DNA of 64,000 nucleotides from Gammaproteobacteria bacterium. Lineage in GTDB: Bacteria; Pseudomonadota; Gammaproteobacteria; Burkholderiales; Burkholderiaceae_C. The position numbers were made by a program, and so were the translations under genes. The notes beneath the pieces are model-generated. The model was not told the DNA's origin. It did not search any database and saw nothing but the letters and a program-made list of their open reading frames with translations. The stretch covers positions 62,001 to 126,000 of the forward strand of contig JAHIYE010000026.1 of NCBI GenBank assembly GCA_018815325.1, in the 5' to 3' direction. Shown piece after piece: positions 26,961 to 34,838 of this stretch (positions within the stretch are counted from its first letter, which is position 1; each line of letters opens with the position of its first letter).

Positions 26961-27599
26961 ATGGCTCGCCGCAAAAAATATGTTCCTGCCGCCCCCCCGG
27001 CTCCGCCGTCGGCACCGCCCAAGGCGCCCTGGTACAAGCGGACGTGGGTCATAGTCGCTGCTGTCGGATCGGCCGCGTTCACGCTCGGGATGAATGGACC
27101 AACACTGCTTCAGAACATCCGCAAACTTCCAACTGAAGTCGAAACGACCCACGATCAGTACGTGAGTTGGCTGAAGGAGGATGCGGAATGGGCGGGCAAT
27201 TGGTCGGCTTTTCCCGAAGGGATCGTTGACATGGCGGACATGCGCTTGAGCGAGGGCATCGATCTCAAGATCTCACTGCAAGCGAAGAACGGTGAGCTTG
27301 GCGGAATGATCGCCGCAGGGAAGGTCTGCTCAAACGTGCCCTTCGACTTCCTACTGCTTAGGGGAAGCGTCTCCGGAACCGCAGCCAACGTAGAAGTTTG
27401 GGACATTATTGGTGGACACCAGCGTGTGTTTGAACGCCTCAAACTGGTCAGAGACGGAAACGTCATCACTGTTCATCCCCTCGGAAGGGCGTCGTCCTGG
27501 TTTCCTCAAGGCGCAAGAATAGGCAAACATCCGGATGCCAATGAAGCATTCCTGAATGGCTTCTGCAAGGAAAAGAAGCTGCCAAGGACGGGGCAGTGA
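26961..27599 (+). CDS. cassette 2: membrane-anchored protein of unknown function
   Basis: A 212-residue protein. A basic, Pro/Ala-rich N-terminus (about 1-25) is followed by one transmembrane helix (WVIVAAVGSAAFTLGM, about 29-44). The remaining 165 residues would then face the periplasm. The C-terminal domain has alternating beta-like segments (IDLKISLQAKNGELGGMIAA, DFLLLRGSVSG) and a short Cys-containing tail, without a motif I recognise. No good Shine-Dalgarno is present. Similar single-helix proteins with a small outer domain are frequent in environmental cassettes. Confidence 0.7.
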   Translation: MARRKKYVPAAPPAPPSAPPKAPWYKRTWVIVAAVGSAAFTLGMNGPTLLQNIRKLPTEVETTHDQYVSWLKEDAEWAGNWSAFPEGIVDMADMRLSEGIDLKISLQAKNGELGGMIAAGKVCSNVPFDFLLLRGSVSGTAANVEVWDIIGGHQRVFERLKLVRDGNVITVHPLGRASSWFPQGARIGKHPDANEAFLNGFCKEKKLPRTGQ

Positions 27600-27600
27600 T

Positions 27601-27657
27601 GTCTAACTGGTCTTTCGTGTGGGACGGCTTCGCCGCCCCACAATTTCAACGTTATGC
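27601..27657 (+). other. attC: attC of cassette 2
   Basis: 57 bp from inverse core GTCTAAC to core GTTATGC. Arms GTGGGACGGC and GCCGCCCCAC surround a TTC loop with one A-C mismatch. The inverse core is the exact complement of the GTTAGAC that opens this cassette. Confidence 0.9.
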
Positions 27658-27672
27658 CTCAGGGGGATTTCC

Positions 27673-28299
27673 ATGGCAGATGATGGTTTGAAAGGTGCAG
27701 AGAAGCGCGATCTTACGATCCAGGCTGGACTGCAGCTGATTCCGTACGTCGGCGGTTCTCTTTGCACGCTCTACTTCGGAACGAAACAGGAGAAACGCTT
27801 CAAGCGCATCGAGTCGTTTTACGACGAGCTGGCCGCTGAATTAAGGCAGGTTAAAGATGCGATTCCTCCAGTCGAGCAGCAAGATGCTCCCGCCCTTGAG
27901 GCGATCATGGAGTCATTGCACGACAAGGTTGAGGCAGAGCCCACCGCTGAAAAACGACAGTTTTTTAAGAACTACCTCAAGCACACTCTGCTCCAGCCAG
28001 TCTCTGGCAACTTCGACGAGCGCAAGTTCTTTCTCTCAGCGTTGGACGAAATGAGTCTTCTGGAATGCGAGCTTCTCGCCTTAATCAATAGCTCTGGTCA
28101 ACTACAGGTGGGGGCCATGCAAAAGCCAGGCATTGAGCAATATGCGATTGTCGGCGCCGTTGGCCGGATCAAGGCAAGAGGTTTCCTCATTGCTTCACAA
28201 GGCTTGTTCGCCGTAGGCGGAGCAGATAACTCGCTCCATGAAATTGTGCAGGTCTCGCCCTTTGGCAGCAGCTTCCACAATTTCTGCCTAGAGGCATAA
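27673..28299 (+). CDS. cassette 3: helical protein of unknown function
   Basis: A 208-residue protein, mostly alpha-helical. The N-terminal segment IQAGLQLIPYVGGSLCTLYFG is hydrophobic and may associate with the membrane. It is followed by a charged helix (EKRFKRIESFYDELAAELRQ) and a Lys/Glu-rich middle. The C-terminal third (IVGAVGRIKARGFLIASQGL) looks like a small winged-helix or beta element. ATG 27673 follows AGGGGG at 27661-27666 with a 6-base spacer. Unlike cassettes 1 and 2, it brings its own ribosome site. Its stop codon lies inside the attC inverse core. I do not recognise the family. Confidence 0.7.
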   Translation: MADDGLKGAEKRDLTIQAGLQLIPYVGGSLCTLYFGTKQEKRFKRIESFYDELAAELRQVKDAIPPVEQQDAPALEAIMESLHDKVEAEPTAEKRQFFKNYLKHTLLQPVSGNFDERKFFLSALDEMSLLECELLALINSSGQLQVGAMQKPGIEQYAIVGAVGRIKARGFLIASQGLFAVGGADNSLHEIVQVSPFGSSFHNFCLEA

Positions 28300-28353
28300 C
28301 AATTCATTCAAGCCGAACCCGCTTCGCGGGGCGGCTTAATTCAGGCGTTAGAA
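28294..28353 (+). other. attC: attC of cassette 3
   Basis: 60 bp from inverse core GCATAAC (overlapping the gene's stop) to core GTTAGAA. Arms AAGCCGAACCCGC and GCGGGGCGGCTT close on a TTC loop with unpaired A bases. It is of the short type seen in Pseudomonas and Xanthomonas integrons. Confidence 0.9.
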
Positions 28354-28364
28354 GCTCAAGCTGA

Positions 28365-28403
28365 TTGGTGTTTTGATGTCAATTAAGGTATAGTTTCTAT
28401 ACC
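28365..28403 (+). promoter_or_regulatory. cassette-borne brnTA promoter and operator
   Basis: TTGGTG (28365-28370), 18-bp spacer, TATAGT (28389-28394). A perfect inverted repeat GGTATAG-TTT-CTATACC (28387-28403) covers the -10 and abuts the brnT ATG. It is the likely binding site of the BrnA repressor. Confidence 0.65.
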
Positions 28404-28667
28404 ATGAATTCCTTCGAGTTTGACGCCGTCAAGAGTGAGTCCAATCGCACGAAACACGGAATCGATTTTGTTGAGGCGCAGGCTCTCTGGAGCGATCCAA
28501 TGCTGTTGGAGATTCCTGCAAAAACGGATGATGAGCCGCGTTACCTTGTGATTGGCCTTGTTGATGGTAAGCATTGGTCTGCAGTCATTACCTATCGCGG
28601 GGCAAATATCCGATTGATATCCGTTCGTCGCGCACGCACAGAAGAGGTGGTACTTTATGAAAGCTAA
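28404..28667 (+). CDS. brnT: cassette 4: BrnT-family toxin
   Basis: An 87-residue toxin of the type II BrnT/BrnA system. BrnT is a ribonuclease with a RelE-like fold that blocks translation. The family pattern is clear: FEFDAVKSESNRTKHGIDF, EAQALWSDP, EPRYLVIGLVDGKHWSAV and the basic end ISVRRARTEEV. It overlaps brnA by 11 bases, so the pair is translationally coupled. The ATG directly follows the operator, leaving almost no 5' leader. Toxin-antitoxin cassettes are common in chromosomal integrons, where they are thought to limit loss of the array. Confidence 0.92.
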   Translation: MNSFEFDAVKSESNRTKHGIDFVEAQALWSDPMLLEIPAKTDDEPRYLVIGLVDGKHWSAVITYRGANIRLISVRRARTEEVVLYES

Positions 28668-28926
28668 AAAGTTTGAGCAACAGTTTGACGAGGGTGTCGA
28701 CATCACCGCTGCTTTGGATTTGTCCAAAGCCAAGCGCGTACAGCAAGAGCAGAAACGGGTGAATGTCGACTTTCCAACCTGGATGATTGACTCGCTTGAT
28801 CGCGAAGCCAGCAAGTTGGGAGTTACAAGGCAGTCTGTCATTAAAGTGTGGCTAGCCGAGCGACTTGAGGCGACCGCTTCTAACTTGCCCTTCCAACGGG
28901 CGCGTGCAGGTGCCACGCACCGCTGA
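28657..28926 (+). CDS. brnA: cassette 4: BrnA-family antitoxin
   Basis: An 89-residue antitoxin that binds BrnT through its N-terminal part (KKFEQQFDEGVDITAALDL). It binds DNA through a C-terminal ribbon-helix-helix (KRVNVDFPTWMIDSLDREAS, then LGVTRQSVIKVWLAERL). The family normally ends soon after AERLE. Here the last 15 or so residues (SNLPFQRARAGATHR) are encoded by the attC itself. That tail is an accident of cassette formation and probably neutral. It autoregulates the upstream promoter by analogy with Brucella BrnTA. Confidence 0.92.
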   Translation: MKAKKFEQQFDEGVDITAALDLSKAKRVQQEQKRVNVDFPTWMIDSLDREASKLGVTRQSVIKVWLAERLEATASNLPFQRARAGATHR

Positions 28927-28940
28927 GCTCTACGTCAGCA
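28878..28940 (+). other. attC: attC of cassette 4, degenerate core
   Basis: 63 bp from inverse core TTCTAAC, the exact complement of this cassette's opening GTTAGAA. The inner GCGTG/CACGC stem and the CGCTGAGCTCTACG right arm are normal, but the final core reads GTCAGCA instead of GTTAGCx. The T-to-C change next to the cleavage point should impair recombination. It is the last site of the array. Confidence 0.75.
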
Positions 28941-29055
28941 AGTGCAAATCCGTCTTTTCAAACATGCAAACGACCATCAACTGAATCGATGCTGTGTGCT
29001 TTAAGGCTATTGCTGACTTGAATTGCACGGTCGCATGACGCACCCGCCTGGACGC

Positions 29056-30207
29056 TCACAGTGCCTGCACCTGCCCCATGTCAGGTTTGGCGAGCCAGGC
29101 TTCAAACTCATCAGCCAGTTGCGTACTGGCACTGACCGCCGCTTGCCAAGCCTTGACGCGGCCTGCGAGGTCGTTACCGTAATGGATGAAGTCATTGCGA
29201 TCCGGCAGCTTGCCATTGGGCAGGGTCTTGACCCAGTCCGGGTCAGGCGCCAGCAGCACCATGGTGTCCAGATGGTGGGTGGCGTGGTGGCGCCACTTGA
29301 GGCTTTTGTCCAGCCAGCCCGGCACCACACTTTTCTGAAAATGCGGGTAAAGAACCAGGCCATTTTGGCCTCCAGCCCTTTCTGAATCTATGTCAGTAGC
29401 TCCTGAATTAATAGCAGCTTGGCTGGCTGCGTAGTTCAGGTGCAGGTGGTAGTCGGTGATGCCGCCATCCCAGTAAGCCCCAGGCGGTGCGCCCGGAATG
29501 TCGTGGATGGCCTTGAGCACGAAGGGGATCGAGCAGCTGGCCTGCAGCGCCGGGTAGAAATTGGCTTCGTCGAGGGGAATCTGGCGCGTGCGGTAGTCGT
29601 CCGTACCGAATGGCAACGGTGCACAGGCGGCACCGGGCTGCTGTGTGCTGGCGGTGGAAAACACCACACGCTCCAGCCAGGCACCCATGGCCTTGCGGTG
29701 CACGGTGTTGGTAAGAAAAGCACCGAGGTAGCCCATGGGGGTGCGCAGCTTGTGCTCGCGGCCCAGGATGTGGCGTCCGCGCGAGGTCACGATGTGCAGG
29801 TGGTAGCGGGCATGGTTGAGCACCTCGCCCACCCGGCCGCCGTAAAAATCAGCCAGGCTCTGGCCAAAGCGCTCGCTGACCATCTCCGCGGTCGGGCGTT
29901 TCTGGCCGAGCTGCAGCTCGTAATGCTGGTGGATGTAATCGTGTTCAAGCCGCTGAAATGCCGCCAGCGGATCGTTGAGGCAGGCTGTGGCCATACGCCA
30001 GGCGCCGATCGAGGCCCCCACCAGGTGCACCGGCTGGCTGCTACCCGCCAGCCAGGGGCCAAAGATGAAGCGGTCCAGCAGCCCGAGGATCAAGCCCTTG
30101 GGGCCACCGGCCGCACCGGGGATGACGCTCACGTCGCCGGCTTGCAGCCCGTGACGCTGCAGATGCTGCCGGGCCACCGGGCCGGCGTAGATACGAAGAG
30201 CCCGCAT
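29056..30207 (-). CDS. patatin-like phospholipase
   Basis: A 383-residue patatin-family acyl hydrolase using a Ser-Asp dyad. The oxyanion motif GAAGGPKGL is followed by the nucleophile elbow GASIG and the catalytic Asp in YWDGGI. The ATG at 30207 overlaps the end of the HDOD gene region, so the pair is likely co-transcribed. Residues around INSGATDIDSERAGGQ are encoded by a copy of the interspersed repeat (29361-29415) and make an insert between the catalytic Asp and the C-terminal part. The lipid substrate is unknown. It forms the right flank of the integron. Confidence 0.88.
   Translation of the reverse strand: MRALRIYAGPVARQHLQRHGLQAGDVSVIPGAAGGPKGLILGLLDRFIFGPWLAGSSQPVHLVGASIGAWRMATACLNDPLAAFQRLEHDYIHQHYELQLGQKRPTAEMVSERFGQSLADFYGGRVGEVLNHARYHLHIVTSRGRHILGREHKLRTPMGYLGAFLTNTVHRKAMGAWLERVVFSTASTQQPGAACAPLPFGTDDYRTRQIPLDEANFYPALQASCSIPFVLKAIHDIPGAPPGAYWDGGITDYHLHLNYAASQAAINSGATDIDSERAGGQNGLVLYPHFQKSVVPGWLDKSLKWRHHATHHLDTMVLLAPDPDWVKTLPNGKLPDRNDFIHYGNDLAGRVKAWQAAVSASTQLADEFEAWLAKPDMGQVQAL
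29361..29415 (-). repeat. interspersed 55-bp repeat, copy D (inside the patatin gene)
   Basis: Minus strand reads GCTATTAATTCAGGAGCTAC, then GAAAGGGCTGGAGGCCAAAA. It shares the opening GCTATTAAT and the AAGGGCTGGAG element with the other copies. Confidence 0.6.
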
Positions 30208-30209
30208 GA

Positions 30210-31025
30210 TCAAGCGGCCTCGGCGCGGAAAGCCCAGTCAAACGGATCCTGCTGCAGCACCATGTCGATATCGAGCCCGAGCACCACACCCACGGCATCG
30301 GGAAAACTCACGGCGAGCTCGCGTGGCGTCATGGCTGACTCCTTGGCCCGGGCGCGCCAGGTGGCCAGGTGAATGACGCCAGCCAGCGGCTCGTAGACCT
30401 GGTTCTCGAAGGGGGCGTACTGGTGCTCCAGCGCATCCACGATGGGTTGCGGGAACTGCCAGCGCCGTGCAAAACCGGCACCCACTTGGGCATAGCAATA
30501 ACCCAGCGTCTTGCGCTCGGCTCGGGCGCGCTTGAGGTCGAGTGGTGCCGCGTCAAGATCCAGTTTGGCCATGGTTTGCGGCATGGCAATGCGCATGGCC
30601 AGCTCGCCCACCGCGTGGATCAGCCCGCAGGTGAAGGCCGCGCCCTGGTTCTGCCGCACCACTCCCGCCAGCGAGCGCGACAGTTTGGCGACTGTCAGGC
30701 TGTAGGCCCAGAACTGCTGCAGGTTGATGCCGGGCACGGTCTTGAATGAGGTGCTGGTCGCGGCCGCTGCCGCCATGGCGCGGACATGGCGCAGACCCAG
30801 GATGGCCAGCGCCTCGGACACGCTATTGACCTGCCGCGAGAGCTTGAAAAAACCGGAGTTGGAGAGCTGCAACAGCCGTGTGGTCAGCGCCGGATCGGTA
30901 CTGATGAGCTGCGAGATTTTCTTGAGATCGGGCTGTGCGTTGTCAAGTTCGTTGAGCAGCAGAGCCACCACCTTGGGAATGCTGGGCAGCACGATCTGCG
31001 TGGCCAGCAGTGCACTCAGCTCCAT
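30210..31025 (-). CDS. HDOD-domain protein
   Basis: A 271-residue protein made of one HDOD domain, a catalytically inactive HD relative used in bacterial signalling. LPSIPKVVALLLNELDN opens the domain, with ISTDPALTTRLLQLSNS and VSEALAILGLRHVRAM following. A central FTCGLIHAVGELAM segment is typical. No attached kinase, GGDEF or receiver domain is seen. It is the first gene of a two-gene unit with the patatin gene downstream. Its partner is unknown. Confidence 0.9.
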   Translation of the reverse strand: MELSALLATQIVLPSIPKVVALLLNELDNAQPDLKKISQLISTDPALTTRLLQLSNSGFFKLSRQVNSVSEALAILGLRHVRAMAAAAATSTSFKTVPGINLQQFWAYSLTVAKLSRSLAGVVRQNQGAAFTCGLIHAVGELAMRIAMPQTMAKLDLDAAPLDLKRARAERKTLGYCYAQVGAGFARRWQFPQPIVDALEHQYAPFENQVYEPLAGVIHLATWRARAKESAMTPRELAVSFPDAVGVVLGLDIDMVLQQDPFDWAFRAEAA

Positions 31026-31130
31026 GTAGGTGTTCCCGTCGTTTTCACTCGTCTCATGGGGGGATTATGACGCGGCAGGAAGCATGCCATCAACGCCACC
31101 ATGGCATCTGCGCGACTGCCTGGACTTAAC

Positions 31131-31168
31131 GCCCCTCATGCGAGGCTGGATGGCCTCGCATGAGGGGC
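31131..31168 (-). terminator. perfect 16-bp hairpin after the Bug-protein gene
   Basis: GCCCCTCATGCGAGGC pairs without mismatch with GCCTCGCATGAGGGGC around the loop TGGATG. It lies 35 bases past the stop of the binding-protein gene. There is only a weak T-run, so a role in termination or mRNA protection is inferred. Confidence 0.6.
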
Positions 31169-31202
31169 GGCTATACGGCCGCGCCGTGCGCGATGGCTAG
31201 GC

Positions 31203-32207
31203 TCAACCTGGTTTGATCCTGGCTTTTTCGACCACCACCTTCCAGCGGGCCTGCTCACGCGCGATGAAGCTGGCGTACTCGCTGGCGGGGCCACCACCTG
31301 CCACTGCGCTTTCGGATTCGAAGCGGGCGATGATTTCCGGCGCTTTCAAGGCCTTGGCAGCCTCCTGCTGCAGCTTGTTGATGATCTCGACGGGTGTCCC
31401 TGCTCGAACATTGATGCCATACCACTGCACGGTCTCAAAATCCTTGTAGCCGCTCTCGGCGACCGTGGGCACATCAGGCAGTACCGCAATGCGCTGGGGT
31501 GTCCCCACCGCAATGGCGCGCAGGGCGCCGCTCTGGATGTGGGGCAGCAGGGCTGGTGTGCCTGCCGAGAAGAACTCGATGCGACCGGCCAGCACGTCGT
31601 TGAGGGCGGGGCCCGTGCCGCGGTAGGGAATGTGCGTGATGAACATGCCGGTGGCCAGCTTGAGTGCCTCCACCGCCAGGTGGCCCGCACTGGCGTTACC
31701 CGCCGAGGCGTAGTTCATCTGGCCAGGTCGCGACTTGACATAGGCCACGAAGGACTTGAAATCGGTGACAGGCACATCCTTGTGCACCACGAACAGGTTG
31801 GGCACGCGCGCCAGCAGTGTCACGGGGGCAAAGTCCTTGTTGACGTCGTAGCCGCTGTCGGGATAAATCAGCGGGTTGACAGCCAGCGAGCCCACATGGC
31901 CCATCGTGATGGTGTAGCCGTCCGCCGGGGCACGCATGACCTCCTGCATGGCCGGCACACCGCCGCCGCCGCCCTTGTTGTCGATCACAAAGGCCACGCC
32001 CATCTGTTTCGTCAGCTCGGTGGCAACCGCACGGGCCACGATGCTGGAGGTGCCTCCGGGCGCAAAGGGCACAACCCAGCGCACGGGTTTGCTGGGCCAG
32101 GCGCTTTGCGCCATGCCGGGCATGCCCTGGGAAGCCAGCCCGGCTGCCCCCATCCATTTGAGGTAATCACGACGACGAAGGAAAGAAGCCTGTGGTGTAT
32201 CCATCAT
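31203..32207 (-). CDS. Bug-family periplasmic solute-binding protein
   Basis: A 334-residue binding protein of the tripartite tricarboxylate transporter (TctC/Bug) family, greatly expanded in Bordetella and Comamonadaceae. The N-terminus carries RRRDYLKWMGAAGLA, a twin-arginine-like signal. The mature part starts near WPSKPVRWVVPFAPGG, with DNKGGGGG and NYASAGNASAGHLAVE as further family blocks. No membrane partners (TctA/TctB) are nearby, as for most orphan Bug proteins. The ligand is likely a carboxylic acid but cannot be named. ATG 32207 or 32204 may be the start. Confidence 0.92.
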   Translation of the reverse strand: MMDTPQASFLRRRDYLKWMGAAGLASQGMPGMAQSAWPSKPVRWVVPFAPGGTSSIVARAVATELTKQMGVAFVIDNKGGGGGVPAMQEVMRAPADGYTITMGHVGSLAVNPLIYPDSGYDVNKDFAPVTLLARVPNLFVVHKDVPVTDFKSFVAYVKSRPGQMNYASAGNASAGHLAVEALKLATGMFITHIPYRGTGPALNDVLAGRIEFFSAGTPALLPHIQSGALRAIAVGTPQRIAVLPDVPTVAESGYKDFETVQWYGINVRAGTPVEIINKLQQEAAKALKAPEIIARFESESAVAGGGPASEYASFIAREQARWKVVVEKARIKPG

Positions 32208-32301
32208 GAATTGGTACAAATGAGTTGAGTCTGGCGCAGTATAGGGTCGGCTTCCATGTGCCGCCCATGTGGGTAACCCTGCCCCCCCATCCCAGCTTCA
32301 C

Positions 32302-34662
32302 TTACTTTTTGAGCTTGGCAAAAGCCGAGGCCATGGCCGAGTTCTGGGGCACGACATTCGCCGCAGCCTGTCGCTGGCGGCCACCGCCGGTATGGTGTTG
32401 AAAGCGATTGTCTCCAGCCGAATCCCGCCTGGCATTGGGCTCGCCGAGCTTCATGGTCAGGGCGATGCGCTTGCGCGCCACATCCACCTCCACCACCCGG
32501 ACCTTGACGATGTCACCCGTCTTGACCACTTCCCGCGCGTCGTTCACGAACTTGTTGGCCAGCTGGCTCACATGCACCAGCCCGTCCTGGTGCACACCCA
32601 GGTCCACAAAGGCGCCGAAGGCTGCGACGTTGCTCACCGTGCCTTCAAGCTCCATGCCCTCTTTCAGGTCCTTGATGTCCTCCACGCCGTCATTGAAACG
32701 CGCCACCTTGAAGTCCGGACGCGGGTCACGGCCCGGCTTTTCGAGTTCAGTCAGGATGTCCTTGACGGTGATGACACCGAACTGCTCGTTGGCAAACAAC
32801 TCGGGCTTGAGTGTCTTGAGCATGTCGGCGCGGCCCATGAGTTCGGCCACCGGTTTGGCTGTCTGGGCAATGATTTTTTCGACCACGATGTAGGTCTCAG
32901 GGTGCACACCCGTCATGTCGAGCGGGTTGTCGCCGCCCCGGATGCGCAGGAAACCCGCGCTCAGCTCGAAAGTCTTGGCGCCCAGCCCGCTCACCTCCAT
33001 GAGTTGCTGGCGGTTCCTGAAGGCGCCATGGGCCTCACGCCAACGCACCACGGCCTTGGCCACGCTGCCTGATAGTCCCGAAACCTTGGTCAGCAGCGGC
33101 ACGCTCGCGGTGTTGAGGTCCACCCCCACCGAGTTCACACAGTCCTCGACCACGTTGTCCAGCGTGCGTGCCAGTTCGCTCTGGTTCACATCGTGCTGGT
33201 ACTGGCCCACGCCAATCGACTTGGGGTCGATCTTCACGAGCTCGGCCAGCGGGTCCTGCAGGCGCCGGGCAATGCTGGCCGCGCCGCGCAGGCTCACGTC
33301 CACATCGGGCATTTCCTGCGAGGCAAATTCACTCGCCGAGTAGACCGAGGCGCCGGCCTCGCTGACCACCACGCGCTGGATTTCTGCACCGCCGTGCAGT
33401 TTGGCGAGTTGCTTGATCAGGTCGGCGGCCAGCTTGTCGGTCTCACGGCTGGCGGTGCCGTTGCCGATGGCAATGAGGTTCACGCCATGTTTTTCGCAGA
33501 GCTTGGCCAGGGTGTAGAGCGAACCATCCCAGTCCTTGCGCGGCTCGTGCGGATAGACCGTCGCCGTGTCCACGAGCTTGCCTGTGGCGTCCACCACGGC
33601 TACCTTGACGCCGGTACGGATGCCCGGATCCAGCCCCATCACCACGCGCGGGCCGGCCGGCGCGGCCAGCAGCAGATCGCGCAGGTTGTCGGCAAATACC
33701 TTGATGGCCACTTTCTCGGCTTCCTCACGCAGCCGGGCAAACAGGTCGCGCTCGGTGGACAGGCTCAGCTTGACGCGCCAGGTCCAGGCCACGCACTTGC
33801 GCAGCAGGTCATCCGCCGCCCTGCCCTGGTGGCTCCAGCCCAGGCGCAAGGCAATGCGGCCTTCGGCCATGGAGGGCTTGCCGGGCTCGGGCTTGGACGA
33901 AGAGTTCGCCTCCGGCTCGGGCATCACCAGCTTGGCATCGAGAATGTCCAGGGCCCGGCCTCGGAACACGGCCAGTGCACGGTGCGATGGCACCCGGCCA
34001 ATGGGTTCGTCGTAATCAAAGTAGTCGCGGAACTTGGCGATGTCGGCATGGTTTTCGTCCTTGCCGTCCATGAGCCGGCTTTTGAACAGGCCCTCGGACC
34101 ACAGCCATTCGCGCAGATCCTGCACCAGCGGGGCATCTTCGGCCCAGCGCTCGCTCAGGATGTCTCGCACGCCGTCCAGCACGGCCGCCACGGTGGTGAA
34201 GTCGTCGCCGGCCTCATTTTTCTCGGGCTTCACAAAGGCTGCTGCTTCATCGGCAGGTACCAGCGTGGGGTTGGCAAACAGGCGGTCAGCCAGCGGCTCG
34301 ATGCCGGCTTCGCGGGCAATCTGTCCTTTAGTACGGCGCTTGGGCTTGTAGGGCAGGTAGATGTCTTCGAGTTCCTGCTTGGTCGTGCAGGCCTGCAGGG
34401 AGGCCTGCAACTCGGGCGTGAGTTTGCCCTGCTCGTCGATGCTCTTGATGATGGCATCCAGGCGATCATGCATGTCGCGCAGATAACCCAGCCGGTACTC
34501 CAGTTCGCGCAACTGGATGTCGTCCAGCCCGCCTGTCGCCTCCTTGCGGTAGCGGGCAATAAAAGGCACGGTGGCGCCACCGTCAAGCAAGGCCACTGCG
34601 GCCTCCACCTGTCGGGCCGTCACTTTGATTTCCGCAGCGATTTGCTGGATGATTTTCTGCAT
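32302..34662 (-). CDS. tex: Tex transcription accessory protein
   Basis: A 786-residue RNA-binding protein related to Spt6, involved in transcription and stress tolerance. The order is as in Pseudomonas Tex: an N-terminal helical region (YRKEATGGLDDIQLRELEYR), then a YqgF-like RNase H domain (GLDPGIRTGVKVAVVDATG). Helix-hairpin-helix motifs follow (VGVDLNTASVPLLTKVSGL), and the C-terminal S1 domain is GTVSNVAAFGAFVDLGVHQ. A short Gln/Arg/His-rich tail ends the protein. The start at MQKIIQQIAAEI is preferred to the upstream ATG at 34704. A monocistronic gene. Confidence 0.96.
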   Translation of the reverse strand: MQKIIQQIAAEIKVTARQVEAAVALLDGGATVPFIARYRKEATGGLDDIQLRELEYRLGYLRDMHDRLDAIIKSIDEQGKLTPELQASLQACTTKQELEDIYLPYKPKRRTKGQIAREAGIEPLADRLFANPTLVPADEAAAFVKPEKNEAGDDFTTVAAVLDGVRDILSERWAEDAPLVQDLREWLWSEGLFKSRLMDGKDENHADIAKFRDYFDYDEPIGRVPSHRALAVFRGRALDILDAKLVMPEPEANSSSKPEPGKPSMAEGRIALRLGWSHQGRAADDLLRKCVAWTWRVKLSLSTERDLFARLREEAEKVAIKVFADNLRDLLLAAPAGPRVVMGLDPGIRTGVKVAVVDATGKLVDTATVYPHEPRKDWDGSLYTLAKLCEKHGVNLIAIGNGTASRETDKLAADLIKQLAKLHGGAEIQRVVVSEAGASVYSASEFASQEMPDVDVSLRGAASIARRLQDPLAELVKIDPKSIGVGQYQHDVNQSELARTLDNVVEDCVNSVGVDLNTASVPLLTKVSGLSGSVAKAVVRWREAHGAFRNRQQLMEVSGLGAKTFELSAGFLRIRGGDNPLDMTGVHPETYIVVEKIIAQTAKPVAELMGRADMLKTLKPELFANEQFGVITVKDILTELEKPGRDPRPDFKVARFNDGVEDIKDLKEGMELEGTVSNVAAFGAFVDLGVHQDGLVHVSQLANKFVNDAREVVKTGDIVKVRVVEVDVARKRIALTMKLGEPNARRDSAGDNRFQHHTGGGRQRQAAANVVPQNSAMASAFAKLKK

Positions 34663-34838
34663 TGTGAGATGGTCTGAACGGTTCAAAGCGGGCAAGTTTG
34701 CCACACGCGTTCCGCTGGCTGTCTCAAGGCGGTGTGCGCAAAGTTCAAATGGCCGGCAACCCCTTTGCCTGTAAGAAATCGGCGCCTGCGCAGACTAAAC
34801 CGCATTACGCTGGCTGATAAATACGAGGAGTCATTGCC

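Larger units (their letters stand above)
24900..28940. mobile_element. chromosomal integron with four gene cassettes
   Basis: Complete small integron: a leftward integrase gene (24900-25898), an attI region with an overlapping divergent promoter pair, and a rightward array of four cassettes. They lie at 26035-26932, 26933-27651, 27652-28347 and 28348-28934. Each boundary is supported independently. The core found at the start of a cassette (GTTAGCC, GTTAGAC, GTTATGC, GTTAGAA) has its exact complement (GGCTAAC, GTCTAAC, GCATAAC, TTCTAAC) as the inverse core of that cassette's own attC. Cassette genes differ in base composition from the GC-rich flanks. None is a known resistance gene, no transposase is nearby, and host genes flank both sides. 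It therefore looks like a sedentary chromosomal integron. Confidence 0.93.

Noticed and set aside
25976-28940. A class 1 type resistance integron
   Set aside because: No qacE/sul1 3' segment, no resistance cassette, no Tn402 genes and the integrase differs clearly from IntI1; the flanks are chromosomal genes.
33193-34677. 494-codon frame antisense to tex
   Set aside because: Same reason: tex is complete on the opposite strand and this frame has no recognisable protein features.
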